From the NCBI GenBank assembly GCA_035632955.1, contig DASQFU010000092.1, forward strand, positions 1 through 42,082: DNA of 42,082 bases. The letters run 5' to 3'. A program made the translations under genes and the position numbers. Source of the stretch: DASQFU01 sp035632955. Its GTDB lineage: Bacteria > Eisenbacteria > RBG-16-71-46. Under the pieces are notes generated by a model that worked only from the letters and a program-made list of their open reading frames with translations, was not told the DNA's origin and ran no database searches. How positions within the stretch are numbered: the stretch's first letter is position 1; each line of letters begins with the position of its first letter. Positions 25,203 through 34,347 of the stretch are shown here, in pieces.

Positions 25203-26096
25203 GTGAGTCGAAAGACGGAGATCCAGGTGGGCGCGACCGTGCTGGCGGCGCTCGTGATCCTGGTCGTGGGCGTGGCGTGGTTGCGGGATTATCAGGTCCG
25301 CAGTCGATCGCGGGAGTGGATCGTGCGCTTTCCGCAGACCGGCGGGCTCGGCAAGAGCGACGAGGTGCACGTCAACGGCATCCGCAAGGGAGCGGTGTCG
25401 GAGATGGAGCTCGTTGGCGACCAGGTCGTCGTGAAGCTCGCGCTCGACGCCGAGGTGCTACTGACGCTCGACAGCCGGGTGGCGATTCGCAACGTCGGCA
25501 TGATGGGCGAGAAAATCATCGCGGTCGATCTGCGCACCACCGGCCCGCCGTACACCGAGCGCGACACCATTCCCGGCGTCTTCGAGCTCGGCATGGGCGA
25601 GGTGATGGCCAGCATGGGGAACACCGTCACGTCGGTGACCGAGCTCGCGACCCAGCTGCGCGACCTCAGCCGGTCGATCGACGAGAACGGGCAGCTCACC
25701 CAGACGCTCGCCAACTTCCGTGTCACGAGCGAGGAGCTGCGCAAGGTCGTGACGGAGAACCGCTCGGCGTTGAAGTCGACGCTCGACGATTTCTCGGCCG
25801 CCGCCCGCACCGCCAAAGGCCTCACCACCGACCGCGAGGCGGAGCTGCGCCGGACGCTCGACCAGTTTTCTCAAGCGGCCGAGAACATGAATCGCCTCTC
25901 GGGGCGGCTCGATTCACTGCGCGGCTCGATCCAGACCATGACCACCAAGGTCGAGCGCGGCCAGGGTTCGCTCGGCAAGCTGGTCAACGACGACCAGCTC
26001 TACAAGGACGTCAACACCTCGGTCCAATCGCTCAAGTTCCTGATCGAGGACATCAAGAAGAACCCGAAGAAGTACCTCAAGATCTCGGTGTTCTAA
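25203..26096 (+). CDS. mlaD: MlaD / MCE domain lipid-transport protein
   Basis: A 297-residue protein anchored by one N-terminal helix (VGATVLAALVILVVGVAWL, about 9-27). It has the MCE domain at about 38-120 (VRFPQTGGLGKSDEVHVNGIRKGAV and GMMGEKIIAVDL) followed by a long helical region (130-285) with a SLGKLVNDDQLYKDVN block seen in MCE proteins of this type. MCE proteins form hexameric rings or tubes across the periplasm. The helical C terminus is longer than in E. coli MlaD and may extend the channel, closer to PqiB or Mce1 designs. The start is a GTG with GGGGGAC upstream. Confidence 0.92.
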   Translation: MSRKTEIQVGATVLAALVILVVGVAWLRDYQVRSRSREWIVRFPQTGGLGKSDEVHVNGIRKGAVSEMELVGDQVVVKLALDAEVLLTLDSRVAIRNVGMMGEKIIAVDLRTTGPPYTERDTIPGVFELGMGEVMASMGNTVTSVTELATQLRDLSRSIDENGQLTQTLANFRVTSEELRKVVTENRSALKSTLDDFSAAARTAKGLTTDREAELRRTLDQFSQAAENMNRLSGRLDSLRGSIQTMTTKVERGQGSLGKLVNDDQLYKDVNTSVQSLKFLIEDIKKNPKKYLKISVF

Positions 26097-26101
26097 GGAC
26101 C

Positions 26102-27589
26102 ATGGCCAAGGCCCAACGCCCTCACTTCTTCTGCACGGCGTGCGGCCACGAGGCGTCGCGCTGGTTCGGGCGCTGCCCGGCCTGCCAGGCGTGGAACACC
26201 GCCGCCGAAGCGCCGGCCGCGGGCAAGGAGCGCGCCGGACGCGCCGGCAGCCGCCCGGGATGGGCGCCCGCATCGGGGTCTGCAAGCGCACCCGGACCGC
26301 GACCGCTCGCGGAAGTCGCGGTGCCCGATTCGGGCCGCGCCAGCACCGGGCTTCGCGAGCTTGACCGTGTGCTCGGCGGCGGGCTGGCGGCCGGCACCCT
26401 GCTGCTCGTCGGCGGCGATCCCGGGATCGGCAAGAGCACGCTCGTCCTCCAGGCGGCGATCCAGCTCGCGGCCGCGGGACGCAAGGTGCTGGTCGTCGCC
26501 GGCGAGGAAAGCGACGAACAGGTGCGCATGCGCGCCGAGCGATTGGGCGCGATTCCGGAAGCGCTGCTGATCCTGTGCGAAACGGATCTCGAATCGGTGC
26601 TGGCCGCCGCTGACGCCGTGCGCCCCGACGTGCTGATCATCGACTCGATCCAGACCCTGTTCCGCGCGGATCTGGAAGGCGGCCCCGGCACTGTGTCCCA
26701 GGTGCGGGAGTGCGGCCTCGCGCTGCTTCACTTCGCCAAAGCGACCCGCACGTCGGTGCTGCTGGTCGGGCACGTCACCAAGGACGGAGCGGTCGCCGGG
26801 CCGAGAGTGCTCGAGCACATGGTCGATGCCGTGCTCTATCTCGAAGGCGAGCGTTATCAGCACTACCGTGTGTTGCGCGCGGCTAAGAACCGCTTTGGCT
26901 CCACCCACGAGCTCGGCGTGTTCGAGATGACCGAGGGCGGATTGCGCGAAGTCCTAAACCCGAGCGAAGCGTTCCTCTCGCCCGATGGGCCGGGAGCGGG
27001 GTCGCGGCCGCCCGCGCCGGGTAGCGCGGTGGTCGCGAGCCTCGAAGGCACGCGCCCGCTGCTGGTCGAAGTGCAGGCGCTCGTGTCGTCGTCGTTTTAC
27101 GGTACGCCGCAGCGCGTCACTCGCGGAGTCGACGGCCGGCGGCTGGCGGTGCTGCTCGCGGTGCTCGAGCGACGCGTGGGATTGAAGCTCGGGCGCCACG
27201 ACGTGTTCGTCTCGGTGACGGGCGGCCTGACGTTGGAGGAGCCCGGCACCGACCTCGGCGTCGCACTCGCGATCGCCTCGTCGTTCCGGAGCCGGCCGGT
27301 GCTCGCGCGCACGATCGCCGTCGGCGAGATCAGCCTCGCGGGCGAGCTGCGGCGCGTGCCACGTCTCGCCGCGCGCTTACGCGAGGCGGCGCAGCTCGGG
27401 TTCGCCCGCGCCGGCGTGCCGGCGGTTCAGGAAGCCGAAGGGGAGGGCGCCGGACTCGAGGTCGTGGCGCTGCCGACGTTGCGCGCCGCGTGCGAGCGGT
27501 TGCTCGGCGAGCGTGCGGTGCGCGAGGCCGAAGACCCGAAACCGGGCTCGGAGCGCCCCGAACGCGCGCGCGTGAGCCTTCCGAGATGA
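26102..27589 (+). CDS. radA: DNA repair protein RadA
   Basis: A 495-residue RecA-like ATPase that helps branch migration in homologous recombination. A zinc finger uses cysteines 11, 14, 25 and 28. Walker A is GGDPGIGKST with Lys111, the RadA-specific KNRFGS motif follows, and the C terminus is a Lon-like domain (VSVTGGLTLEEPGTDLGVALAIASS) that lacks a catalytic serine-lysine pair in this family. The protein extends about 30 residues past the usual end in a charged tail. It starts 5 bases after mlaD and overlaps the next start by 4 bases, so it sits in the middle of a long co-directional run. Confidence 0.96.
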   Translation: MAKAQRPHFFCTACGHEASRWFGRCPACQAWNTAAEAPAAGKERAGRAGSRPGWAPASGSASAPGPRPLAEVAVPDSGRASTGLRELDRVLGGGLAAGTLLLVGGDPGIGKSTLVLQAAIQLAAAGRKVLVVAGEESDEQVRMRAERLGAIPEALLILCETDLESVLAAADAVRPDVLIIDSIQTLFRADLEGGPGTVSQVRECGLALLHFAKATRTSVLLVGHVTKDGAVAGPRVLEHMVDAVLYLEGERYQHYRVLRAAKNRFGSTHELGVFEMTEGGLREVLNPSEAFLSPDGPGAGSRPPAPGSAVVASLEGTRPLLVEVQALVSSSFYGTPQRVTRGVDGRRLAVLLAVLERRVGLKLGRHDVFVSVTGGLTLEEPGTDLGVALAIASSFRSRPVLARTIAVGEISLAGELRRVPRLAARLREAAQLGFARAGVPAVQEAEGEGAGLEVVALPTLRAACERLLGERAVREAEDPKPGSERPERARVSLPR

Positions 27590-28080
27590 GCGCCGCCGAG
27601 GCCGCGCAGCAGCTCAGCGAGAGCGCACGCAGGGTGCAGGACGCGATCGCGAACCGGGGCTTTCCCTACCGGGTGTTCGAGCTCTTGGTGCCGGTCCGCA
27701 CCGCCGCCGACGCGGCGCGCGAGGTCGGCTGCACGGTCGGCCAGATCGCCAAATCGCTCGTGTTCCGCGCCGAGCGTTCGGGCCGGCCGGTGCTGGTCAT
27801 CACGAGCGGAGCCAATCGCGTCAACGAAGCGCGGATCGCGGAGCAGCTCGGCGAAGGTGTTCTGCGGGCCGATCCCGGGTTCGTTCGCGAGCAGACCGGA
27901 TTCGCGATCGGCGGGATTCCTCCGCTCGGTCATGCCCACCCGCTAGTCACCTACGTCGACCAGGACCTGCTCGCGTTTGGCGACGTGTGGGCGGCCGCGG
28001 GCCACCCGAACGCCCTGTTCCGGCTCGACCCGCACGACTTGCCGCGCCTCTCGGGCGGCCAGGTGGTGCAGGTCGCTTGA
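27586..28080 (+). CDS. YbaK/EbsC family aminoacyl-tRNA deacylase
   Basis: A 164-residue protein of the prolyl-tRNA editing (INS) superfamily. KSLVFRAERSGRPVLVITSGANRVNE gives the conserved Lys and the GxxxV substrate-pocket strand. TGFAIGGIPPLGHAHPLVTYVDQDLL holds the family's G-x-(I/V)-(P/S)-P-x-G-H motif. Such proteins hydrolyse mischarged tRNAs, for example Cys- or Ala-tRNA(Pro). The subfamily substrate cannot be fixed by eye. The ATG overlaps the radA stop (ATGA), and its own stop overlaps the ispD TTG. Confidence 0.9.
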   Translation: MSAAEAAQQLSESARRVQDAIANRGFPYRVFELLVPVRTAADAAREVGCTVGQIAKSLVFRAERSGRPVLVITSGANRVNEARIAEQLGEGVLRADPGFVREQTGFAIGGIPPLGHAHPLVTYVDQDLLAFGDVWAAAGHPNALFRLDPHDLPRLSGGQVVQVA

Positions 28081-28757
28081 GCGTCACCGCCTTGCTGTTG
28101 TGCGCGGGCGAAGGACGCCGGCTGGGCGCGGGCGTCGCCAAGGCTCTGGCGCCGCTCGCCGGACGCCCGCTGTTTCTCTGGAGCCTGGAAACGCTCCAGC
28201 GCACGGGCGCGGTGCACGAGATCGTCGTCATCGGGCCGGTGAAGCGCTTACAGCATGCGTGCGCTGCGGCCGCGGCAAGCGACGCGAAAGTCGTAGCCTG
28301 GGCGGAAGGTGGCCGCGAGCGCCAGGATTCGGTCGCGCGCGGCCTGGCTGCGCTGCCGGCAGGATGCACAGTCGTGCTCGTCCACGACTGCGCGCGCGCG
28401 CTCGTCAGCGCCGAGGTGATCGGGCGCGTCGTGGCGGACACGCTCGCGCATGGAGCAGCGATCGCCTCCGTGCCGTTGGCCGACACGCTCAAGCGAGCGA
28501 CGCTGGCGCGCATCGACGCCACCGTGCCGAGGTCGGGGCTGTGGTGCGCCCAGACGCCGCAAGGATTCCGGCGCGACTGGCTGGAGGCGGCGCACGCGCA
28601 GGCGAGCGTCAAGGCGACCGACGACGCGGCGCTGGTCGAGGCGCTCGGTCATCCCGTGCAACTGAGCCCCGGAGACGTTCGCAACTTCAAGATCACCACG
28701 CCCGACGATCTGGAGCTGGCCGAGGCGTGGCTGCAACGGACATCCGCGAGGACCTGA
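28077..28757 (+). CDS. ispD: 2-C-methyl-D-erythritol 4-phosphate cytidylyltransferase
   Basis: A 226-residue enzyme of the non-mevalonate isoprenoid pathway that joins MEP with CTP. The CTP-binding LLLCAGEGRRLGAGVAKALAPLAGRPL is close to the consensus, VLVHDCARALV and AQTPQGFRRDWLEAA are the family substrate motifs, and KITTPDDLELAE ends the fold. No ATG or GTG fits at the N terminus. A TTG that overlaps the previous stop (TTGA) is the only start that keeps the first beta strand, so I choose it. It precedes ispF by two bases, as commonly seen. Confidence 0.93.
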   Translation: MSVTALLLCAGEGRRLGAGVAKALAPLAGRPLFLWSLETLQRTGAVHEIVVIGPVKRLQHACAAAAASDAKVVAWAEGGRERQDSVARGLAALPAGCTVVLVHDCARALVSAEVIGRVVADTLAHGAAIASVPLADTLKRATLARIDATVPRSGLWCAQTPQGFRRDWLEAAHAQASVKATDDAALVEALGHPVQLSPGDVRNFKITTPDDLELAEAWLQRTSART

Positions 28758-28759
28758 AC

Positions 28760-29242
28760 ATGGCGTTGCGCGTGGGAATCGGCTACGACATTCACGCCCG
28801 GGCCCCGGGCCGCCGCCTGGTGCTCGGCGGTGTGACGTTCGAGACGGACTGGGGCCTCGAAGGCCACAGCGATGCCGACGTGCTTTCGCACGCGATCGGC
28901 GACGCGTTGCTCGGTGCCGTCGGTCTCGGCGACATCGGCCGGCACTTTCCGCCCTCGGACGCGCGCTGGAAAGATGCGTCGAGCATCGATCTGCTGCGGC
29001 TGATCCGCGCGCTGCTGGATGGCCGCGGCGCCGCCATCGTCAACGTGGACTCCACGCTCGTGGCCATGGAGCCGCACATCGCTCCGCATCGCGACACAAT
29101 GTGCGCGCGCATCGCTCAGGGATTGCGGCTCGGTTACGATCGCGTCTCGGTCAAGGCAACCACGAACGAGTCGTTGGATGCGCTCGGCCGCGGCGAGGGC
29201 ATCGCGGCGTGGGCCGTCGCGATGGTGGACGTGCGGGACTAG
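28760..29242 (+). CDS. ispF: 2-C-methyl-D-erythritol 2,4-cyclodiphosphate synthase
   Basis: A 160-residue trimeric enzyme that cyclises CDP-methylerythritol 2-phosphate and releases CMP. Metal ligands are in GYDIHA (Asp and His at about residues 9 and 11) and GHSDADVLSHAIGDALLGA, and the family block GDIGRHFPPSD plus the KATTNESLDALGRGEGIAAWAV end are intact. It is the last gene of the run that begins at yicC. It ends 4 bases inside the convergent CYTH gene. Confidence 0.96.
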   Translation: MALRVGIGYDIHARAPGRRLVLGGVTFETDWGLEGHSDADVLSHAIGDALLGAVGLGDIGRHFPPSDARWKDASSIDLLRLIRALLDGRGAAIVNVDSTLVAMEPHIAPHRDTMCARIAQGLRLGYDRVSVKATTNESLDALGRGEGIAAWAVAMVDVRD

Positions 29243-30042
29243 GACGCGCCCTTCTCCAGTCGCCGTTCGAGCTTCTCCCGCGCGCCGGGCTTGAGCCAGC
29301 CGCCGGGCGCCAGCATCGCCGCAAGCTTCCCCTCGCGATCCAGCGCCTGCAGCGCCTTACCAGTCGAGAGCTTCGAGTGCCGCCACACCCGGAGCTCGTC
29401 CTGCCAGTGTTCCAAGAGGAGCACCGGTAGAGCACGCACGGTCGTCACGCCTTCCTCGCGCTTGGCCTCGACCTCGATCTCGCACAGACGCACGCGCTGT
29501 TTGCCGATCGAGTAGGTCACGGTGTCGATCGCGAGCTCCGCGAGCGGTGTGCGGCTGCGCTCGCCGCGCACGAGAACGTCGCGCGGCTCCCGGCGCGTGG
29601 CCCGGCGCTGGACCGACACCAGGTTCAACGCTGCGACGAAGTCGTCGGGCCCGCGCCACGCGCGCGAGCCCGTGCGCCGCGCGAGTGGCGTCCCGAGCTC
29701 GGTCAACGTGCGGAGGATCCGACCCGCCGCGGCCGGTGACCAGGGACGGTCGATCTCGAGACGCTCGTTGGGCCCGGCGCGTCCCTTGGGAGGAGGCGCT
29801 TTGACGGCGATCCGCGCGGCGCCGTCGACGTGGCGCACACGAAGCGCAATGCGACGCGATCCGAGCCGGCCGTCGGCTGTGTCGAGATAGTCGTCTTCGA
29901 TGCGCTGGGTCGGGCGCGGCACCAGGACGAAATCGCCGAGCTCGCGCATCGCCGCGATCTTGCGAGCGAACGCGGCCGGGCTGGAAGCCCAGACGATCAG
30001 TGCGGATTCTATTTCGCGGCCGGCGAGGGTGGCGCTTGGCAT
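29239..30042 (-). CDS. CYTH domain protein
   Basis: A 267-residue protein whose N-terminal half fits the CYTH/triphosphate tunnel fold: REIESALIV at the start (a variant of the ExExK strand), DDYLDTADGRLGSRRIALRVRHVDGAARIAVKAPP, and later RLCEIEVEAKREEG with alternating acidic residues. Family members hydrolyse or synthesise compounds from triphosphate-containing substrates (thiamine triphosphate, polyphosphate, adenylate). The first motif here has S-A in place of the Lys, so activity is uncertain. The last 65 residues are helical and basic. The start at 30042 is chosen because GGAAGG lies 8 bases upstream, and ATG 30051 is the alternative. It overlaps the preceding gene by 34 bases. Confidence 0.83.
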   Translation of the reverse strand: MPSATLAGREIESALIVWASSPAAFARKIAAMRELGDFVLVPRPTQRIEDDYLDTADGRLGSRRIALRVRHVDGAARIAVKAPPPKGRAGPNERLEIDRPWSPAAAGRILRTLTELGTPLARRTGSRAWRGPDDFVAALNLVSVQRRATRREPRDVLVRGERSRTPLAELAIDTVTYSIGKQRVRLCEIEVEAKREEGVTTVRALPVLLLEHWQDELRVWRHSKLSTGKALQALDREGKLAAMLAPGGWLKPGAREKLERRLEKGAS

Positions 30043-30632
30043 TCTGAGCATTCCTTCCACGGTTGCTTCGCTCGCTGCTTCCGGTAGGCGTCGAGCCACA
30101 AGCCCGCCGCCACGGCCGCCGCGCCGCTGCAGAGCGAGGTTGCCCACAGGTCGAGCGATGTGCTGAGCAGCGCGAAGAGCGCAGCCACGAGCAGGACGTT
30201 TAGCAGCAGCATCATGGACGCCAGCCCGCCCCTCAAGAGCTTGCGCGGCTCTCGTTCGATCTTCGCGGCCAGTGGCGTGCCTCGACCGCCCGCCAGGAAG
30301 TGACGCTGGATCGCCTTCATCTCGGCCATGCACCCATTGGTGATGTGGTCTCGGTGCAGGACACGCATGAACGTGAGGATCCCGATCAACAGCAACGCCG
30401 CGATCGAGAGCTTCGCCAGCATCATGACGTCGAGGGCGGGCCGCCAAACGTCGGTGGCCGTCTGCAGGGTCACCAACCCGGCGGCGACCGCGGTCACGAA
30501 CGAGATGAAGAACTGCACGCGGCGCTCGCCGATCTCCTCGCTTTGGTGCATCGAGTGTAGCCACCCGTCGTAGGCGTGCAGGAGGAACTCGTTGCTGGCG
30601 GCTTGCGACTTGGTCTCGTCCCAGGTTTCCAT
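30009..30632 (-). CDS. Four-helix membrane protein of unknown function
   Basis: A 207-residue protein with four predicted membrane helices in two pairs (about 39-57, 68-89, 138-158, 165-181), joined by a 48-residue cytoplasmic linker that includes VLHRDHITNGCMAEMKAIQRHFL. The N-terminal 38 residues (SNEFLLHAYDGWLHSMHQSEEIGERR) look like an amphipathic helix leading into the first pair. I do not recognise the family. Arrangements with two 2TM units and a helical prefix occur among effector-associated membrane modules, but I see no nucleotide-sensing partner here. The tail CSEC lies within the overlap with the CYTH gene. GGGAGAA lies 7 bases before the ATG. Confidence 0.8.
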   Translation of the reverse strand: METWDETKSQAASNEFLLHAYDGWLHSMHQSEEIGERRVQFFISFVTAVAAGLVTLQTATDVWRPALDVMMLAKLSIAALLLIGILTFMRVLHRDHITNGCMAEMKAIQRHFLAGGRGTPLAAKIEREPRKLLRGGLASMMLLLNVLLVAALFALLSTSLDLWATSLCSGAAAVAAGLWLDAYRKQRAKQPWKECSECQAPPSPAAK

Positions 30633-30751
30633 GCGTCGTTCTCCCGGTCGATCGCTGTCGCTCGCATCATGCCATGGAGCGACTGACTCGCCCACTCGCG
30701 TTCGTCGCGCGCGCGCAACGCCGCGCCGGTTCTGATAGCTTCGCGGCGACC

Positions 30752-32224
30752 ATGTCTGTCGCTCCCCAGCCTTCGCCCGTGCGCGTGCGTTTCGCTCCCA
30801 GCCCGACCGGCTGGCTCCACGTCGGTGGCGCCCGCACGGCGTATTTCAATTGGTTGTTCGCGCGGCAGAACGGCGGCCAGCTCGTGCTGCGCGTCGAGGA
30901 CACGGACGTCCAACGCTCGAGCGAGACGAGCGAGCAAGGCGTCCTCGACGACCTGCGGTGGCTGGGCCTCGACCACGACGAGGGTCCGGACCGCGGCGGA
31001 CCGTATGGCCCTTACCGTCAAAGCGAGCGCATCCCTCGCTACCGCGAGCACGCCGACCTGCTCCTGGCGCAGGGATCGGCGTACCCGTGTTTTTGCACCG
31101 ACGTCGAGCTCGAGGCCCGGCGCCAGGCCGCCCTCGCCGCCGGGCGGCCCCCGCACTACGACGGGCACTGCCGGCACCTCTCCGATTCGGAGCGCGAGGG
31201 TTTCCGGCGCGAGGGTCGCCCGCAGAGCGTGCGCTTTGCGATCGATCCGCGCGACTGGGTGCTCGAGGACCTGATCCGTGGCGAGGTGCGGTTCCCCGCG
31301 GGAATGGTCGGCGACTTCGTCTTGCTGCGCGCGAGCGGCCTGCCGACCTACAACTTCGCGTGCGTGGTCGACGATGCGGGGATGCGGATCTCGCACGTGA
31401 TCCGCGCCGAGGAGCACCTGTCGAACACGGCGCGGCAGCTCATGCTCTATCACGCCTTGCGCGCGACCGCTCCACGGTTCGCACACGTGCCGCTGATCCT
31501 GAACCACGATCGCAGCAAGATGAGCAAGCGCTCCGGAGAGGCGGCGGTGGCGGTCGGCGACTGGCGGCGCGCAGGGTTCGTGCCCGAGGCGTTGTTGAGC
31601 TATCTCGTCTTGCTCGGCTTCCACCCTGGCGACGATCGAGAGATCCTCACGCGCGACGAGCTGCTCGCAGCCTTCACCCTGGCGCGGGTCGGTCGCAGCG
31701 GCTCGGTGTTCGACGCCGACAAGCTGCGGTGGGTGAACGCGCACTACCTGCACCTTGCCACCGGCAGCCAGCTCCGGATCTGGGGCGACGCGTTTCTCCC
31801 GGACGCCGCGCGCGAGTTGCCAGCCGCACGGCTCGAAGCGCTGCTCGAGAGCGTGCGAGGCGATCTCGCCACGCTCGCCGACTTGCCCGTGGCGTTGCGC
31901 CCGTTCCTCGCGTCGACGGTCGAGCTCGAGCCGGATGCCGAAGCGGTGCTGGCGTCAGAGACCGCTCGCGAGCTGTGTTCCGCGTTCTCGCAGGAGCTGC
32001 AAACGCTTGCGGAATGGCGCGGAGAAACGGTTAAATCCGCGCTTCAAGCGGTGGGGCAGCGCCTCGGGCGCAAGGGTCGCGAGCTGTTTCAGCCCGTCCG
32101 CGCCGCGCTCACAGGACGCACGCATGGTCCGGAGCTGCCGCTCGTGGCCGAGCTGCTCGGCCGCGAGCGCTGCGTGGAGCGGCTGCAAGCCGCGGCGTCG
32201 ATGGCGAGGAGGTCTGCGGAGTGA
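30752..32224 (+). CDS. gltX: Glutamyl-tRNA synthetase
   Basis: A 490-residue class I aminoacyl-tRNA synthetase. The HIGH-type motif is PSPTGWLHVGGART near residue 17-30, and KMSKR is in RSKMSKRSGE. Both are the forms normal for bacterial GluRS. A full anticodon-binding helical domain follows (about 330-490). A short Ser-Val-Ala-rich start precedes the first strand. No second GluRS or GlnRS is visible here, so it may charge both tRNA-Glu and tRNA-Gln, with an amidotransferase correcting the latter, as in most bacteria. The end overlaps ddl by GTGA. Confidence 0.96.
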   Translation: MSVAPQPSPVRVRFAPSPTGWLHVGGARTAYFNWLFARQNGGQLVLRVEDTDVQRSSETSEQGVLDDLRWLGLDHDEGPDRGGPYGPYRQSERIPRYREHADLLLAQGSAYPCFCTDVELEARRQAALAAGRPPHYDGHCRHLSDSEREGFRREGRPQSVRFAIDPRDWVLEDLIRGEVRFPAGMVGDFVLLRASGLPTYNFACVVDDAGMRISHVIRAEEHLSNTARQLMLYHALRATAPRFAHVPLILNHDRSKMSKRSGEAAVAVGDWRRAGFVPEALLSYLVLLGFHPGDDREILTRDELLAAFTLARVGRSGSVFDADKLRWVNAHYLHLATGSQLRIWGDAFLPDAARELPAARLEALLESVRGDLATLADLPVALRPFLASTVELEPDAEAVLASETARELCSAFSQELQTLAEWRGETVKSALQAVGQRLGRKGRELFQPVRAALTGRTHGPELPLVAELLGRERCVERLQAAASMARRSAE

Positions 32225-33279
32225 AGGTCGCGGTGCTGATGGGTGGAAGCTCGTCGGAGCGCGAGATTTCCCTCCGCACCGGCCATGGCATGGCCCAAGC
32301 CGCGCGGCGGCTCGGCCATGACGTCGTCTCGGTCGATGCCGCGAACGGCCGCCTGCTGCCGGAGGGCGATGAAACCGGCTCGGTGGCGAGCACCGCGATC
32401 GAGTCCCGAGGCCCAGGTGCACTGCTCGCCGCCGACGGACTGCGAGACGTGGACGTGGTGCTGATCGCGCTCCATGGCGGAGCCGGCGAGAATGGCACGC
32501 TCCAGGCACTGCTCGAGCTCGCGGGCAAGGCCTACACCGGATCGGGAGTGATGGCGAGCGCGCTCGCCATGAACAAGGCGATGTCCAAGCGGCTGTTCGA
32601 GCAGGCCGGCATCCCGACTCCGCGTTGGCTGCTGGTGCCGGCAGGCAGCGGCGCCGATGCGGTCGACGTCGAGGCGGTGGAGGGCTACCCGCTGGTCGTC
32701 AAACCCAACGAAGAGGGATCGACGGTCGGCCTTTCGATCGTCCAGGGTTCCGAAGACCTGCCGGCAGCGCTGTCGCTGGCGGCCGCGCACGGCCACGAGA
32801 CGCTGGTCGAGCAGTTCGTGCCGGGCCGCGAGCTGACCGTCGCCGTGATGGGCGACGAGGCGTTGCCGATCGTCGAGATCCGGCCGAAGAGTGGCTTCTA
32901 CGACTACGAGTCCAAGTACACGGCCGGCATGAGTGACTACTTCTGCCCGGCCGATCTGCCCGAGGCGATCGAGCGCCGGGTGCGCGAGCTGGGCGTGCGG
33001 GCGGCGAGCGTGCTCGACTGCCGTGGGGTCACGCGCGTCGATTTCCGGCTCGATGCCGACGAACGGCCGTATTGCCTCGAAGTGAACACGATTCCCGGCA
33101 TGACGCCGACGAGCCTGGTCCCGATGGCCGCCAAGGCCGCAGGTCTCTCGTACGAGCAAGTCGTCGAGCGCATGTTGGATCTGGCGGTCGAGGAAGCGCG
33201 CCGCCGTCGCCCCGGGCCGTCCGCATCGGCCCCGTTCTCCACTCGGGAGACTCCATGGACCGAACCCAAACATTCCTGA
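32221..33279 (+). CDS. ddl: D-alanine--D-alanine ligase
   Basis: A 352-residue ATP-grasp enzyme making the D-Ala-D-Ala dipeptide for peptidoglycan. GGSSSEREISLRTG, the ATP-grasp PLVVKPNEEGSTVGLS loop, KSGFYDYESKYTAGMSDYFCPADL and the metal-binding CLEVNTIPGMTPTSLVP are all intact. The Tyr of the DYESKY loop suggests true D-Ala specificity, not the D-lactate type. About 30 charged residues follow the fold. They end inside the next gene, whose ATG lies 25 bases before the ddl stop. The start is a GTG coupled to gltX. Confidence 0.95.
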   Translation: MKVAVLMGGSSSEREISLRTGHGMAQAARRLGHDVVSVDAANGRLLPEGDETGSVASTAIESRGPGALLAADGLRDVDVVLIALHGGAGENGTLQALLELAGKAYTGSGVMASALAMNKAMSKRLFEQAGIPTPRWLLVPAGSGADAVDVEAVEGYPLVVKPNEEGSTVGLSIVQGSEDLPAALSLAAAHGHETLVEQFVPGRELTVAVMGDEALPIVEIRPKSGFYDYESKYTAGMSDYFCPADLPEAIERRVRELGVRAASVLDCRGVTRVDFRLDADERPYCLEVNTIPGMTPTSLVPMAAKAAGLSYEQVVERMLDLAVEEARRRRPGPSASAPFSTRETPWTEPKHS

Positions 33280-34316
33280 AGAACCTGGTCGAAGCGCATG
33301 GCGTGCCCGGTTTCGAGCGCGACGTGGCGCGCGTCATGGAGGGGCACCTCAAAGGCATCGGGACATTCTCGCGCGATCGCCTCGGCAGCTTCATTTGCGA
33401 GAAGCCAGGGAGCCGCCCCGCGCCGAAGATCATGCTCGCGGGCCATCTCGACGAGGTGGGTTTCATGGTGAAGTCGATCACCAAGGACGGGTTCATCAAG
33501 TTCCTGCCGCTCGGCGGATGGTGGGGTCATGTCGTGCTCGCCCAGCGCATGATCATCAAGACGCGCAAAGGCGACGTGCTCGGCGTCGTCGGCTCGCGCC
33601 CGCCGCACGAGCTGCGCGACGAGGACCGCAAGAAGGTGCTCGAGATTCGCGAGATGTACATCGACGTCGGCGCCACGTCGGATTTCGACATCCGCAAGCG
33701 ACTCGACGTGCGCCCCGGCGATCCGATCGTGCCGGACTCCGGATTCGCGGTCATGGCCAATCCGCGCCTGATGCTCGCCAAGGCCTGGGACAACCGGATC
33801 GGTTGCGCCCTGGCGGCCGAGACCGTGCGGAAACTCAAGGACGTTTCGCACCCGAACACCGTCTATGCGGTCGCCACGGCGCAGGAGGAAGTCGGCCTGC
33901 GCGGCGCGCAGACGTCGGCGTTCAAGATTCAGCCCGACGTCGGATTCGCGCTCGACGTCGGCATCGCCCACGACACGCCCGGGACCGAAGGGGAGGAGAA
34001 GCTCGGCGGCGGTCCGCTCGTCGTCGTGTACGACGCGACGTCGATTCCGAACCGCGGCCTGCTCGACCTGGTCGTCGAGACGGCGAAGAAGCTCCGCCTG
34101 CCGGTGCAGTTCGAATCGGTCGAACGCGGCGGCACCGACGCCGGCCGCATTCACGTCACGGGCCAGGGAGTACCGTGCATCTCGCTCGGGGTCGCGGCGC
34201 GCTACATCCACAGTCACGTCAGCATCATCGACCGTCGCGACTTCGATCAGACCGTCCAACTGCTGGTCGCGGTCGTGAAGCGTCTGGACCAAAAGACGGT
34301 CGCACGCCTGACGTAG
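33255..34316 (+). CDS. M42 family metallopeptidase
   Basis: A 353-residue di-metal aminopeptidase of the FrvX/CelM/TET family. The metal ligands and catalytic acids appear in order: AGHLDEVGFMV (His, Asp), AKAWDNRIGC (Asp), AQEEVGLRGAQ (Glu-Glu), FALDVGIAHDTPG (Asp) and YIHSHVSIID (His). Enzymes of this family usually form dodecameric shells and trim peptides from the N terminus. Deblocking or cellulase claims in the older literature are not supported by sequence alone. CGGGAGA lies just before the ATG. The overlap with ddl suggests co-translation. Confidence 0.94.
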   Translation: MDRTQTFLKNLVEAHGVPGFERDVARVMEGHLKGIGTFSRDRLGSFICEKPGSRPAPKIMLAGHLDEVGFMVKSITKDGFIKFLPLGGWWGHVVLAQRMIIKTRKGDVLGVVGSRPPHELRDEDRKKVLEIREMYIDVGATSDFDIRKRLDVRPGDPIVPDSGFAVMANPRLMLAKAWDNRIGCALAAETVRKLKDVSHPNTVYAVATAQEEVGLRGAQTSAFKIQPDVGFALDVGIAHDTPGTEGEEKLGGGPLVVVYDATSIPNRGLLDLVVETAKKLRLPVQFESVERGGTDAGRIHVTGQGVPCISLGVAARYIHSHVSIIDRRDFDQTVQLLVAVVKRLDQKTVARLT

Positions 34317-34347
34317 CCGCGCGCGCCCCGCGCCCGAGGTCCGAACG

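Noticed and set aside
27977..28760. Long open frame before ispF in the same reading frame
   Set aside because: It overlaps ispD in another frame, and ispF conservation begins at the ATG at 28760.
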